Positions 31,138 to 42,235 are shown, numbered from the stretch's first letter. The stretch is DNA of 64,000 nt from Podaxis mareebaensis (GCA_018524725.1 JAEUWP010000091.1:62001-126000), one strand, 5' to 3'. Numbers and translations: made by a program. Notes: generated by a model from the sequence alone, not told the origin.

Positions 31138-34100
31138 ATGATGTCTACTGTGAACGACGTTCTGCCCGCCTCAGTCCCGAAGTTGGATGTGTCCGGTGGT
31201 AACTGGGCGATATTCTCGCTGCATTTCCGGACGGTAATCCAGGGAAAGGGACTGTGGGGACACTTCGATGGAAGTGTGCCATGTCCGACTGTGTCATCTT
31301 CAAATTCCCCCACCGCGCCCTCACCCTCATCTGCCATTCCGAGTACTGCTGGAGGAGCATCCCAAACTCCAGCTCGACCTACAACACCCACAGGCACAAA
31401 AGGATCGCCTACATCATCCCCAGCTGTTGCTCCTACAACTACACCAACCGCCACAGCGTCATCCACTGCTGCCACTACAGGATCGACGCCACTTACCGTT
31501 ACCCCCGAAATGGTTGAGGCATGGGACAGGGATGAAAATGTTGCTTGTTCCCTCCTCACTCAGCGACTCCCTGACTCGACCTTGATTGTTGTCTCAACCT
31601 ACAACGATGTCAAGGCCATGTGGGATGCCATCGTACGGGAATACACGTACAAAAGCGCCTTCTCGCAAGCTAGGCTTCGACGAGAGTTTATGACGGCCCG
31701 TTGCCCTGACAAAGGCGATGTTCAACTTTTCCTGAGCGAGTTGCACGCTCGGAAAGCTGAACTTGGCGCTATTGGTGTGGTCATCAATGACGATGACTAC
31801 AGAAGTGCTATCATTCAATCCTTACCTCGCTGGCTTGCAACATACGCTTCAAATCAGCTTTCTGCCGCCCAACTCCACAGTTCCCTCCAGCATACGATCG
31901 ACCCCGAGATCCTGATCATTCTGATCAGTGATGAATGGGACCATACCCGCCCAGACCGATCCCGTGGTGGTGGAAAGCAGACAGATGATGCTATGAGTGT
32001 CGAAGTGGGCGGAAAAGGGAAGGATAAGGGGAAAGGGAAAGGGAAAGGAAAGAAAAAGGGGCCGTGCTGGATTTGTGGAGGTGAACACTGGAAGAGGGAG
32101 TGTCCTGACAAGGACAAGGCAAAGAAGGGGGAGGGAAGAGGCGGAAATGTACCTGCCAAACCCAATGTCAGTGCAAATGCAGTAGAGGAAGATGAAGATT
32201 ATGCCTTCATGGTCGAAGAAATGTCGGACGAGGAGATGGAATTGAGCCGGACTGAACCCAGGGTCGGTGATGAGTCTGACAGGCTATTGGTTGAGGGGGA
32301 GTATGCTGTTGAGTCAGAGGACTGGTCAGATTTCGAGGAAACAGAAAGCGTTGATGAAGAACCTACGAACGCATGCTCGATTGACGCCGAAGACACAAAC
32401 ACTGTTAACGAACCCGCTCCCCAGACACGAGTCGAGATCTTTGATTCCGGCACGACCACTCACATCTCCCCTTACAGGAGCGACTTTACCTCACTCGAAC
32501 TGATTCCTCCCAAGCCACTACGAGCCGCCAACAAACAAGCCTTCAATGCCATCGGAAGGGGCGAGGTCGTCCTCACCCTGCCCAACGGCACTACCTCGTC
32601 ACAATTACACCTGACGGAAGTGCTCTACTCCCCACAAGCTGGTTACACCCTCATTTCCATCGGATGGCTAGATGATGCTGGTTTCTCTACAACTTTCGTG
32701 AATGGGAAATGCATTATTCAGGATGTCAATGGCGCTCGCATGGCGGAGATTCCCAGAAATGGGAAGGGACTGTACAAAGTGGTCAGAGAAGAGGAGGAGG
32801 AGATAAACGCAGTCAACGAACCACTCACTTTAGACGTTCTCCACCGTCGACTTGGCCACATCACTCCTGAGGCAGCAAGGAAACTCCTTCATGACGGACT
32901 TGTTACCGGTTTGAGGTTGGAGGACGGTATCGACACAGATTTTTTCTGTGAGTCCTGTGCATATGGGAAAGCGACCCGATCACCGATCTCCAAGGTCCGA
33001 GAGGGCGAGAGGGCGAAAGCGTTTGGTGAAGAGATACATTCCGACGTGTGGGGACCTGCTAGGGTAGAGACGAAGAAAGGGCGACGATACTACGTTACCT
33101 TCATAGACGACTACTCGCGCTGGATGCACATCGACTTCCTCACTGCAAAATCAGAGGTCTTACGCTCATACAAAGACTTTGAAGCATGGTGTGAAACTCA
33201 ATTCAACGCGTGCATCAAGTCACTGCACTCAGACCGAGGGGGAGAATACACGTCAGCAGAGTTCCAAGCACATTTAAAATCGCGTGGAACTGAAATCAAA
33301 CTCACCGTACATGACACGCCGCAACACAATGGCATTGCTGAGCGTCGAAATCGAACCATAGTCGAACGCACCCACGCTCTGTTTCACGCTAGTCGGTTGC
33401 CCAAGTTCTTATGGGCAGATGCGGTTGCACACGTCGTGTGGTTGATGAACCGAACGGGTACAAAAGCGGTTGCAGATAGAACACCTTTTGAGGTGTTATA
33501 TGGGTGGAAACCGGATCTCTGGTCAGTCAGAGAGTGGGGAGAGGAGGTTTGGGTACACCAGGCGGGAGAAGATAAGTTAAGTGGGCGAGCGAAAAAGGGG
33601 CGATGGATAGGTTACGACACGGAAAGTAATGGATCGCGCATCTATTTTCCAGACTCCAGCGCCGTCAGGATCGAACGAAATTTCCGTTTCGTGAATGCCA
33701 GTCGTTCCGGCCTCAAGGGGGAGAACTTACCTGCAAACGAGCCTTGTAACGACCCGCCACCGCCGCCTGACCTGAAGTCAACCCGATCCAATGCACTGCC
33801 CACCCCGAGCGATGCCACTCTACACAACGACGGAGAACCCGCCGCGAACACGCCTAAAGCCGCTCCCTATCCCTGCAATCGCAATGACCTCAATAACGAT
33901 ATCATCAACGCACATAACGACGGAGAACCCGCCGTGAACACGTCTAAAGCCGCTGACGACGGAGAACCCGCCGTGAAAACACCTAAACCCAACGCAATCG
34001 AGGAACGCCCTCGACGTGCTCAAAACCCAAGCCAGAAAGCCCGGGCCATCCTTGAGGGAGAAGCCGTCACCCTGGCTGAAGAGCTGGACTGGTTGGAAGT

Positions 34101-35706
34101 CCAGACATTCGTGGCAGATACCGGAGACGTCGAAGCGCTGGAACCGGGGAGTCTGAGAGAGGCGAAGAACCGAGGGGATTGGGAACTGTGGAAGGCAGCT
34201 ATGGAAGAAGAACTGGCCACGTTGGACAAATCCGGAACATGGGAACTAGTCGACCCACCGGCTGATGCCAACATCGTTGGATCGAAGTGGGTGTTCAAGG
34301 CTAAGAAAGACGCGTCGGGTAATGTAGTCCGCTACAAAGCGCGCCTTGTAGCACAGGGGTTCTCCCAAGTGCCAGGCGTCGACTACTTCGACACCTTCGC
34401 TCCCGTAGCCAAGCTCGCCTCCATCCGCACTGTCCTCACAATTGCTGCAGCCCGAAATTGGGAGATCCACCAAATCGACATAAAGGGAGCGTACCTCAAC
34501 GGCCAACTCAACGATGATGAAACGATATACATGCAACAGCCCCCAGGTTTCGTCGACCCATCCCATCCGCACAAAGTGTGCCGTTTAAAACGGACGCTCT
34601 ACGGACTCAAACAATCTGGTAGGCGGTGGTACCAACGTTTGTGCGAAATCCTAGTGGATCACCTGGGATTCACGCACTGCGACGTGGACCACAGCGTTTT
34701 CTTCAAGGAGGCAGACCCCGACCTGATAGTCATCCTTGTACATGTTGATGACTGCACGATCGTGGCTACGACGATTTCGCTGGTAGATTGGGTGAAGAAT
34801 GGAATGAGGGAATTCGTGGAGATAATGGATCTGGGAGAGATCCACTGGTTGCTGGGCATTGAGCTGAAGAGGGACTGGGAGGCAGGCAGGATTTCCCTGT
34901 CTCAAAGATCTTACATCGACGCATCCCTTCGTCGTTTCAGGCTCGAGGACGCGAAACCCGTCAGTACACCAATGGACCCTTCCACGCGCCTCTCATCCGA
35001 CATGTCCCCCAAATCCACAGCCGATATCGCTCGCATGGCCAAAATCCCCTATCAGGAGGCAGTCGGCACGCTCATGTATGCAGCGCTTGGAACGTGCCCG
35101 GACATCGCTTACGCTGTCCAAGTTCTCTCAAGATTCTCCAAAAACCCTGGCTACGCTCATTGGGAAGCTGTCAAAAGAGTCTTTCGTTATCTGAAGGGTA
35201 CACGTGAACTCTGGTTGACATATGGGGGCTCTGGAGAAGAGTTGGAAGGCTTCACGGACACAGACGGGAACATGGCAGAAGACCGTCGCGCTACATCTGG
35301 GTATGCGTTCTTGGTCAACGGCGGTGCTGTATCATGGAGCGCGAAACACCAGGAGATCGTGACTCTGTCGACGACGGAGTCAGAGTATGTCGGTGCGACA
35401 CATGCAGCGAAAGAGGCCTTATGGCTCCGCTCGCTCATGTCACAAGTCTTCGACTCGATTCTTCCGACTACCACGATCTTCTCAGACAACCAATCCACGA
35501 TAGCGCTCGCGAAAGACCATCAGTATCATGCTCGTACGAAGCATATCGACATCCGGTACCATTTCATTCACTGGGTTATCGAAGAAGGCAAGATACGTCT
35601 AATCTACTGCCCTACTACGGATATGGTGGCCGACGTCTTCACCAAAGTGCTTCCGTCCCCCAAAGTCAAGCATTTCGCCCGTGAGTTAGGCCTCGCCACG
35701 CTTTGA
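31138..35706 (+). CDS. Copia gag-pol polyprotein
   Basis: 1522 aa in one frame from ATG 31138. Domains: UBN2-type gag (about 1-270), a Lys/Gly linker, zinc knuckle CWICGGEHWKREC (about residue 310, C-x2-C-x3-H-x4-C), aspartic protease FDSGTT (about 435), GAG-pre-integrase HRRLGH (about 570), integrase core with Asp (HSDVWGP), Asp (LHSDRGGEY) and Glu (GIAERRNR), and reverse transcriptase (KWVFKAKKD; IDIKGAYLNG; active-site VHVDD near 1202). RNase H follows (FTDTDGN; TESEYVG; DNQSTIAL) and the end is KVKHFARELGLATL. Gag and pol are fused without frameshift. No stop or frameshift was seen, so it could still encode active enzymes. The acidic segment after the knuckle and the repeated DGEPA-type linker after integrase are low-complexity. 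Confidence 0.96.
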   Translation: MMSTVNDVLPASVPKLDVSGGNWAIFSLHFRTVIQGKGLWGHFDGSVPCPTVSSSNSPTAPSPSSAIPSTAGGASQTPARPTTPTGTKGSPTSSPAVAPTTTPTATASSTAATTGSTPLTVTPEMVEAWDRDENVACSLLTQRLPDSTLIVVSTYNDVKAMWDAIVREYTYKSAFSQARLRREFMTARCPDKGDVQLFLSELHARKAELGAIGVVINDDDYRSAIIQSLPRWLATYASNQLSAAQLHSSLQHTIDPEILIILISDEWDHTRPDRSRGGGKQTDDAMSVEVGGKGKDKGKGKGKGKKKGPCWICGGEHWKRECPDKDKAKKGEGRGGNVPAKPNVSANAVEEDEDYAFMVEEMSDEEMELSRTEPRVGDESDRLLVEGEYAVESEDWSDFEETESVDEEPTNACSIDAEDTNTVNEPAPQTRVEIFDSGTTTHISPYRSDFTSLELIPPKPLRAANKQAFNAIGRGEVVLTLPNGTTSSQLHLTEVLYSPQAGYTLISIGWLDDAGFSTTFVNGKCIIQDVNGARMAEIPRNGKGLYKVVREEEEEINAVNEPLTLDVLHRRLGHITPEAARKLLHDGLVTGLRLEDGIDTDFFCESCAYGKATRSPISKVREGERAKAFGEEIHSDVWGPARVETKKGRRYYVTFIDDYSRWMHIDFLTAKSEVLRSYKDFEAWCETQFNACIKSLHSDRGGEYTSAEFQAHLKSRGTEIKLTVHDTPQHNGIAERRNRTIVERTHALFHASRLPKFLWADAVAHVVWLMNRTGTKAVADRTPFEVLYGWKPDLWSVREWGEEVWVHQAGEDKLSGRAKKGRWIGYDTESNGSRIYFPDSSAVRIERNFRFVNASRSGLKGENLPANEPCNDPPPPPDLKSTRSNALPTPSDATLHNDGEPAANTPKAAPYPCNRNDLNNDIINAHNDGEPAVNTSKAADDGEPAVKTPKPNAIEERPRRAQNPSQKARAILEGEAVTLAEELDWLEVQTFVADTGDVEALEPGSLREAKNRGDWELWKAAMEEELATLDKSGTWELVDPPADANIVGSKWVFKAKKDASGNVVRYKARLVAQGFSQVPGVDYFDTFAPVAKLASIRTVLTIAAARNWEIHQIDIKGAYLNGQLNDDETIYMQQPPGFVDPSHPHKVCRLKRTLYGLKQSGRRWYQRLCEILVDHLGFTHCDVDHSVFFKEADPDLIVILVHVDDCTIVATTISLVDWVKNGMREFVEIMDLGEIHWLLGIELKRDWEAGRISLSQRSYIDASLRRFRLEDAKPVSTPMDPSTRLSSDMSPKSTADIARMAKIPYQEAVGTLMYAALGTCPDIAYAVQVLSRFSKNPGYAHWEAVKRVFRYLKGTRELWLTYGGSGEELEGFTDTDGNMAEDRRATSGYAFLVNGGAVSWSAKHQEIVTLSTTESEYVGATHAAKEALWLRSLMSQVFDSILPTTTIFSDNQSTIALAKDHQYHARTKHIDIRYHFIHWVIEEGKIRLIYCPTTDMVADVFTKVLPSPKVKHFARELGLATL

Positions 35707-35713
35707 GGGGGAG
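35705..35713 (+). promoter_or_regulatory. Polypurine tract of the copia element
   Basis: GAGGGGGAG lies directly before the 3' LTR, the expected plus-strand priming site. Confidence 0.85.
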
Positions 35714-36078
35714 TGTTGGAGTCAGCAAAGCGGTGTCATGTGTATCGAGCGGCCGCTGAGATGCGTACCTGAAACGGTCAGGAGGTGCGTAGGCTGAAAG
35801 GAGGAAAAATGAATTTCATCTTTTACTTTCATATGACTTACACCGTTCCCGTTATTTTTCCGTACGATAGCCTTATTATAAAAGCTATATACCATGTATG
35901 TTTCTGCTTCAGTACTCGCGCGTATTCCGAGTGACTGAAGTGAGTATTGTATATTCTGACCGAGTTGGACTTACACTAATCGTGTTGGTACTTAGTCTAT
36001 TTGTACATCTTTCAGGTATTGAATATATCCAGTACTCGCGCGTATTCCGAGTGACTGAATCTATTTGTACATCTTTCA
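35714..36078 (+). repeat. 3' LTR of the copia element
   Basis: 365 bp, the same length as the 5' LTR. Followed directly by the second CACGA target copy. Confidence 0.97.
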
Positions 36079-36448
36079 CACGAATACTGCGTTGGGATTG
36101 TCTAGAGGGTTGACGATGTTTGAACAGTTATGGTATGGGTTGGATGGAACGACTTATACCTTGCAGGCGCCGATTCAGGTTATGGATGCACCAGCATATG
36201 TGAGCGTAATTCTTTCTTACATCTCCTGAATTCCATGCCGATGAGGGATGTACAGCCTTATCGCGGGTTCATGTTGGATACTGCTCGTAACTAACAAGTG
36301 CTTCAAGTGAGCGAAATGGAATCGGATGCTGACGGTACATGCCTAGTTTCCCCATCACAGATATCAAGCGCACACTGGACACGATGAGGTGGGTCAAAAT
36401 CAACCACTTTCACTGGCATGTTGTCAGCTCCCAATCCTTCTCTCTCGT
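36079..36448 (+). pseudogene. GH20 copy B, 3' part
   Basis: Continues the interrupted exon 1 (NTALGLSRGLTMFEQLWYGLDG-like), then exon 2 (YRGFMLDTARN) and the start of exon 3. The intron-2 donor, GCAAGT in copies A and C and GTGAGT in D, is ACAAGT here and cannot work. Homology to GH20 ends at the same point as in copy A. Confidence 0.88.
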
Positions 36449-36998
36449 GAGTGAATAACTTACAACTATGAACTTCTGAGCCGTTGACTTGGTAGGGCTG
36501 AAGTTTCATTTGACGAGCAAGGCAGGTAGTGCTGGTGGTCAGATTCTTGCGATTGGGAGGGGTTGTGAGGTCATGCAACACACCATCAGACGCGTTTTGC
36601 AGGAGTGAGGACGTTGTATCTTCTACTTGAGGCTCATCTGGAGCTGCCTCTCGACCACCGAATTCGTTTATCACTTGCCGCTTCACCATTATTCAAATTA
36701 CCAGCCAAGTCTTCGTCGAGCTCAGTAACCGGTGCCAGGCTGCCAAGCCCCAGAATCTAACTGGCCAGCCTCGTGTCAAATCCTCTGTGAAGCTGATATT
36801 CGGGTGCCAGAATTAAGCACCTTAATAGCAACTTGGGGAACAGCCCCTATCGAGTGCCCTAACAGCAACTTGGGGAACAGCCCCCATCAAGCGCCTCAAC
36901 AGCACCTTGGGAACAGCTTCCAACCCCATCCCTGCCCCCCAGAATTCAACCTTCACCACCACCAAGACCCATTCCCTATCGAAACTTGACCTCCCTCT
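36449..36998. other. Non-GH20 segment joined to truncated GH20 copy B
   Basis: Collinear with 26510-27060 of block A, including the 37-bp repeats at about 36821-36921 and a minus-strand ORF (36303-36689) that is longer here because a TAG of block A is CAG. Confidence 0.4.
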
Positions 36999-38012
36999 AT
37001 GACGATACTCTCGAACTCAAGCAATTTCGTTCTTAACTTGAAGAATAGCCAATTGATAGACCACAGCACGGCCGAAAGAAGTGGTGAGACCATCTATCCC
37101 GACCGTATCTTGCAAGGTATTAACGAACGCAAAGGCTGTAGGATTCTGCAGGAGGCCTCGCTTCCAGGTGCTATACACGACTCTGGGACCCGTGAACTCG
37201 CCCTACGTGATATCCCAGAGATGGAGCAGGATGACTTCGTCGATAAGTTCATTGTATGGGCTCTTCTGGCGGATAGGCAATTTGTGATGTGGCTGAAGGG
37301 GCCCAAATCAACGTTGGCCCAGATCTTTGCAGAGAGGGCGGAAGAGCAACTAGCTGCGACATTCTTTTTCTCTCGGTCACAAGGAATAAATGACCCGACG
37401 CGGTTTTTCACCACCATTTCACTCCAATTCGCCACTCATTTCCCCCCATATGCCGCTTTGGTGGAAGATAAACTTCGCCGCGATCCCAACCTGGTGACAA
37501 AGTCACTGAAGGTCCAGTTTCACGAGCTCATTGCTGGGCCATTCCAAGAACTCTCAAGCCAGGGCGTCGACCTGGGACCACGAAGGCTAATCATTGTGGG
37601 GGGAATTGAGGAATGCGAAGATATGCAAGCTCGGTGCGAAATCCTACGAATTATTCTTGGGTCAGCAGGTGGACTTGGCTTTCGCTGGGCGATCTTCAGC
37701 GAGGAGGATCACGAGCTCAAAGCAAGATTAACAGAGCGGGGATCGCTGACGGAGTCATGTTGGATGATTGATCATTCTGGGCTCGAGAGGGCAGACTCTG
37801 ATGGGAGAGTCTATTTTCGTGTCGACTTCATCCAGGATCAAGGCCGGATTGTCTATTGGACGAGTATCACGTGCAGCACAAAAATAGCTGCTGGTATAGC
37901 CTTTTTTTTTTTAACCCCCAAACGTTGCTCAACAGCATTATCATTGATCACCTCTTGGCCACCCTATCAGCAGTTGGCCACCCGGCAGTTCCCCCCTTCC
38001 CGTTGCACGTAG
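36999..38012 (+). pseudogene. NACHT-type NTPase relic with deleted P-loop (block B)
   Basis: A 337-aa open frame nearly identical to the block A copy up to the poly-T near 37905. It has the same reduced Walker A (GPKST) and Walker B (IVGGIEEC). The last ~30 codons after the poly-T are unrelated between the blocks. Confidence 0.7.
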
Positions 38013-38202
38013 TCACCCCAAATTTGACATGTATATAGCACTGATACTAAGAAACATGATTGTGCAAAAATATTTGGAGAAAGTTTCTGCTACCGCCAGA
38101 AAAAAAAATAACAGTTGGGAAAATGGGCTTCTGATGCCCTAATTCTGCCATCCCAGATCCTTTCTGATCCCATGAAGATTTTGCCATAGATTTTTTTAAT
38201 GA
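38013..38202. other. Short spacer
   Basis: AT-rich, with no gene seen. Confidence 0.35.
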
Positions 38203-39077
38203 ATGCGAGAACCATATGAGAGAATGTGTATACTCAATTTCAGCTCAATATCTTCACGAGAACTCAGAGAATTTCAAGAGTTAGTTGGAAAGCCAGTGTA
38301 CGAGCATATGACGCTTCTTGATCTTCTACCACTACCACCCGGCCGTGGGAACTCGTCACCCCTGCACTACGCCGGACTCTACTCTACCGAACACCTCACA
38401 TTAATCGACATCGTCCTTCATCGGGCCTCTCTTATGACCCGATTCTTTTGTCAATATTATCAACACTATCCTATCTCCCTCCTTCTTCTCTTATTGGAGC
38501 AGATCGTGACAGGTTTCATGGTTTGCTCGTCTCGCTCTGCTGGAGGGCATCAGCAAAATGCAGTAATGTGGTTGAAGGGGCCCAAATCGACGTTGGCTCA
38601 GATCTTTGCGGAGAGGGCGGAGGAGCAACTAGCTGCTACATTCTTTTTCTCTCTGTCACAAGGAATAAACGACCCGACGCGGTTTTTCACCACCATTTCA
38701 CTCCAATTCGCCACTCATTTCCCCCCCCCTATGCCACCTTGGTGGAGGAAAGACTTCGCCGCGATCCTAACCTGGTGGCAAAGTCACTGAAGGTCCAGTT
38801 TCGCGAGCTCATTGCTGGGCCATTCCAAGAACTCTCAAGCCAGGGCGTTGACTTGGGGCCACGAAGGCTAATCATTGTGGGGGGAATTGAAGAATGCGAG
38901 GATATGCAAGCTCGGTGTGAAATCCTACGGATTATTCTCGGGTCAGCAGGTGGACTTGGCTTTCGCTGGGCGATCTTCAGTGAGGAGGATCACGGGCTCG
39001 AAGCAAGATTAACAGGTCTCACGGTGCCACTTGTCCATCTCTGCCAGTGGCTACTTACCCCTTACTCATGGATGTAG
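38203..39077 (+). pseudogene. Third NACHT-type relic, frameshifted
   Basis: From about 38563 it repeats the relics in blocks A and B (VMWLKGPKSTLAQ, ATFFFSLSQG). A run of nine C at about 38723-38731, six in the other copies, shifts the frame. Homology continues in the next frame (LRRDPNLVAKSL, IVGGIEEC, CEILRIILG) to about 39015. The first 360 bp (38203-38562) are unrelated to the other copies. It shares the P-loop deletion, so the lesion predates all three copies. Confidence 0.8.
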
Positions 39078-39639
39078 ACCGCAAATCCATATTATCTTCC
39101 TTCTATGGAGGCAGAAAAGGCTCTATGCTATAAATCAGGACTTTTCATCCCATTACGCCACTGCTGGACGATAGGTCGAGATGATGCTTCGTCATTCTAT
39201 AACTCCGAGCCCGGTCGGGCGTCAATGGGTTGGCTAGGCGGACATGGTGTTACTGCTGGATACAACTCGAACTCGTTCTACCCTGGAAGAGCGAAACCAC
39301 TGAGGGGTGGAATGGACGAGGGGGAGGAGGCTTGGGATGTTTATGCTGACTTTAATAATGTGGGGCTGAGGTGTGGTGCGGCCTTTGTGCCCAACCCGAC
39401 GAACTCACGGGGGGGTTAAGAATTGTGTTTGGAATAACTTGCCCTGTTTTGGGACCTATGTTGAAGATAGGTATTATCCAATAGAACCTGCAACGCCGTC
39501 AAAGGGACTTGGCACTGCAAATACTGGGCCAATTGAGATGATCAAGTCCCTGCTCTTGGACCGGAATTGGAAGAGTCTGAGCTGCGCGATATGAACACGG
39601 ATGACGACTTCATGCCGGTCACATTCAAACACATGTGAG
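39078..39639 (+). pseudogene. Tail of an unrecognised gene, frame broken
   Basis: ORF 39105-39419 reads GRASMGWLGGHGVTAGY, EAWDVYADFNNVG. After its stop a second frame gives YYPIEPATPSKGLGTANTGP, and a third ends MNTDDDFMPVTFKHM then stop at about 39639. The order and composition (Gly/Tyr-rich then acidic) suggest the cytoplasmic tail of a fungal protein, now broken by frameshifts. No family is assigned. Confidence 0.4.
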
Positions 39640-40433
39640 CATCTGTCTTTGATCTCAATACAGGACGTCAAGTAGACAAAGGTGACCTTTTGGAAAAAGA
39701 TGACAGTACCGCCAAAGGAATTCCCTCAAAATCTCCTGCCTCTGAATTCCACGTACTTTGCCACATAGTACAAACTCCTCCGACCAAACATGTAGGTCAC
39801 TTCCTCCGACATTTCCCGGCGTTGCCTTGTAACTAATTATCTGTCGAAGGAACAAACTAGTACAACGGATGCAGACATAAACTCAACTATGTTACCGGAG
39901 ACTGCCTCCGTAGGTTCCATTTTGACCGAGATGATAACCTGAGACTGATTGGAGTGTTTCAGTAGCGATAAGATTCCGACTTGTACTCGACCTCGATATC
40001 CTTGGATTGCCGGACTGTGTCGACTCAGGTTACTGATACGAAGCGCCCCATGGAGTTGCCCGTGGATAGCGTATACATAGCCCTCACGTCTGTTCGCTTT
40101 GCCTTCCAAATGCCCTGGTAAGGGTGTTGCAGGCACACCGAGTGTCAGGCCGCCATTTCGACCAAATTAGACCCTTACCTATTCGGATCGCTTCGCTTCC
40201 GAAACTTTTCTCTGCCTTTGGTCCACCCCGGATGTTTGAATATGATCAGGTCGTCCTCATCGTCTGGTTTTGTGCTTCCTCTAGCATTCCTGGCGCATGT
40301 AACAGGGAAAAAACTCAGCATGAGAAACCAAACCGTCACTTGGATAACTTTCGCCATAAAGCACGACCCACTTGCATGAGGACCTGGACGCGGGGATCAG
40401 AAGGGGAAGGGCAGACATATAAAGGTCTTATAG
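39640..40433. other. No gene recognised
   Basis: About 0.8 kb with short open frames on both strands. It may be the 5' part of the decayed gene that follows, but no domain could be seen. Confidence 0.3.
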
Positions 40434-41560
40434 TTGGATGAGGATGCTTCTTTGTATATCTTTCATCGCAAGATTTCTCTCTGTCGACGATTGCCATTGA
40501 ATCACCACCCACTGAAGCCATCCAAATTCCCTACCCAAAAAGTGATATGTGGGACCCACGAAACTCCTATCATCGTTCTCGCTCGACCTCCCCTTCTACT
40601 GCATCTGCGCCTCTTCTCGCACCACCACGTTTGCGGGTGGTCTCTGGAGTCAGCACCGAAAAGGCTGAAGCCCAAGAATTAGAATTACATTGACTTTGAT
40701 GATGAACCGGACAAGCTCGAAGACGTGCCAAAGGGCAAGATCCCTAACGCTAAAACCTTTTCAGATGCTGCTTCGGAAGGAACGGTATTTGCCAAGTCTT
40801 CCACACCGCCCGTCTTATCGCGAGAGGATATTACGGTCGCCGAATTTGCATATATCCATGGAACGAAGGGTCAACATCCACGGTTGGCGTGGTTTTTCGG
40901 GAGCTTATTACGGCGCCCATATCTACCCAGTCAGGCGTCACAACTACCGCGCTTCTTCCACCTGACGTCGGCTTTATACTCCAGGGTGACTGTAAGTTTA
41001 GATCTGGCTTGCTGTTGCTTACTTCGACATTGGTTACCCTTGCTTAAGCCGGTGGGTACCGACAACTGTGTTTTTAGAACAAGCGGAGGCGGTGGACAGC
41101 GTGATTTTGTCCTACACCACTTCCTTGCCTGCTAGTGTTGGTGCCGCGTATGAATCACCTAGCTTGCCGTACCCGGCTAGCTTATGGTTTAAACTTAGAG
41201 GCCTTCGGTTCTCCAACCTAACTATTCAGGCTCATGGAAGCGGTTGTGAAATCGTTGGATCCCAATAACACGACGAATATGGACGCACTCCTGGACACGG
41301 CTACAGAAATCATTGGATATGTGGTAAAATCGTATGTCTCTCCACCTCTGACCCTGATTATAGTTTTAATGCTTATGCAAACTTTGTAGTTTTCCAACAG
41401 TAGACTTTCATGTGTCGTCACAGCGACTTGTGGTTGGCACGCATGAAGGCGCTGTGATTGGGTATGACTTAAAGACTGTCATTCGACTTTCCATCCCCGA
41501 GATACGAGCCGGGCTCGAAATCGGTGCTGCATCTCAGAACTGTCTATATTTCAATCATTG
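40434..41560 (+). pseudogene. Decayed fragment resembling WDR7/rabconnectin-type WD40 protein C terminus
   Basis: Plus-strand pieces in changing frames read YIDFDDEPDKLED then GKIPNAKTFSDAAS (about 40680-40760), YTTSLPASVGAAYESPSLPYPA (about 41113-41178), LDTATEIIGYVVKS (41290-41335) and FPTVDFHVSSQRLVVGTHEGAVIGYDLKT (41395-41480). The last block has the sense of the final WD repeats of WDR7-like proteins, V-ATPase/vesicle regulators. Stops interrupt the reading and it ends at about 41560 without the rest of the propeller. The family call is tentative. Confidence 0.4.
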
Positions 41561-42139
41561 ACCCAGACGGCGACTCGGGTTTGGCGGGGCGGGATCGGGA
41601 TCAGGATAAACACCAATAAACGTGCCGGACCACAATATCGGTGGTCGTGTTGGGGAAAGAGCACTGATGAGTAAGAGTGATAGCGGCACATTGTTCTACT
41701 GACGGCGCGAATAGTGGACTAGCCCAGGGGTTGAATTTTTACAATCGGATCACCTGTCAGTTTGAAGCTTTCCTCATCTCAAGTGCCAACGCATACGGAT
41801 AATTTTCTCTACGTTCTCTGTAGAATTACTGAGCACTTTCAAGTTTCTTTGTAGGCCGGGAACTCATCCACTTACTGGGAGTGATTGTTGGGCGTTGGAA
41901 ACGCTCCTTTTAGTCAGGAAATGGATCGGCACTAATTATATGTTTGTCCTCGCCAATAGACGTAGCCGATTCCCCAAATGAGCGCCATCGCCTGAGATAT
42001 TTATGAACGAACAAGATGTGTCCAGTCGGTGTATCACCCTTGTATACGCGAGCCTTTTTGGACAGGAGGACAGCCAGTGCGTAGCTGTCGATGGTGTTTT
42101 GGCACGTAAATATCACTAAGATGGAGTTGATGAATGTAA
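41561..42139. other. No gene recognised
   Basis: Short open frames only. Homology to the block A and B upstream sequence starts at about 42140. Confidence 0.35.
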
Positions 42140-42235
42140 GGAGGGGACAGACCTGCGCCACCAGACCGAACTCGCCTTAATGCAGACCTCCCGATGCCAG
42201 TGTCAACATCGAATCCTTTGTTACAACTGAAGAAG
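42140..42235 (-). pseudogene. Short epsin fragment upstream of GH20 copy C
   Basis: The minus strand reads FSCNKGFDVDTGIG and VRSGGAGL, aligning with the epsin fragments of blocks A and B and, more distantly, the QQGFFGASAGMG part of the epsin gene. Frame-broken. Confidence 0.5.

Larger units (their letters stand above)
30713..36078 (+). mobile_element. Complete Ty1/copia LTR retrotransposon, 5366 bp
   Basis: Two 365-bp LTRs (TGTTGG...TTTCA) flank a single long gag-pol frame. The insertion is framed by the 5-bp direct repeat CACGA (30708-30712 and 36079-36083). Removing the element and one CACGA restores a sequence collinear with GH20 copies A and C. Gene order (integrase before reverse transcriptase) is that of Ty1/copia. 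All expected catalytic motifs are present, so the element looks structurally intact. Confidence 0.97.
29438..37912 (+). repeat. Segmental duplication block B, interrupted by a copia element
   Basis: Without 30713-36078 plus one 5-bp target copy, this block aligns along its length with block A (24868-27972). Differences are dominated by C/T and G/A changes, many at CpG in the other copy, for example 'tcgcgatg' in A against 'tcacgatg' in B at the block start. Confidence 0.85.
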
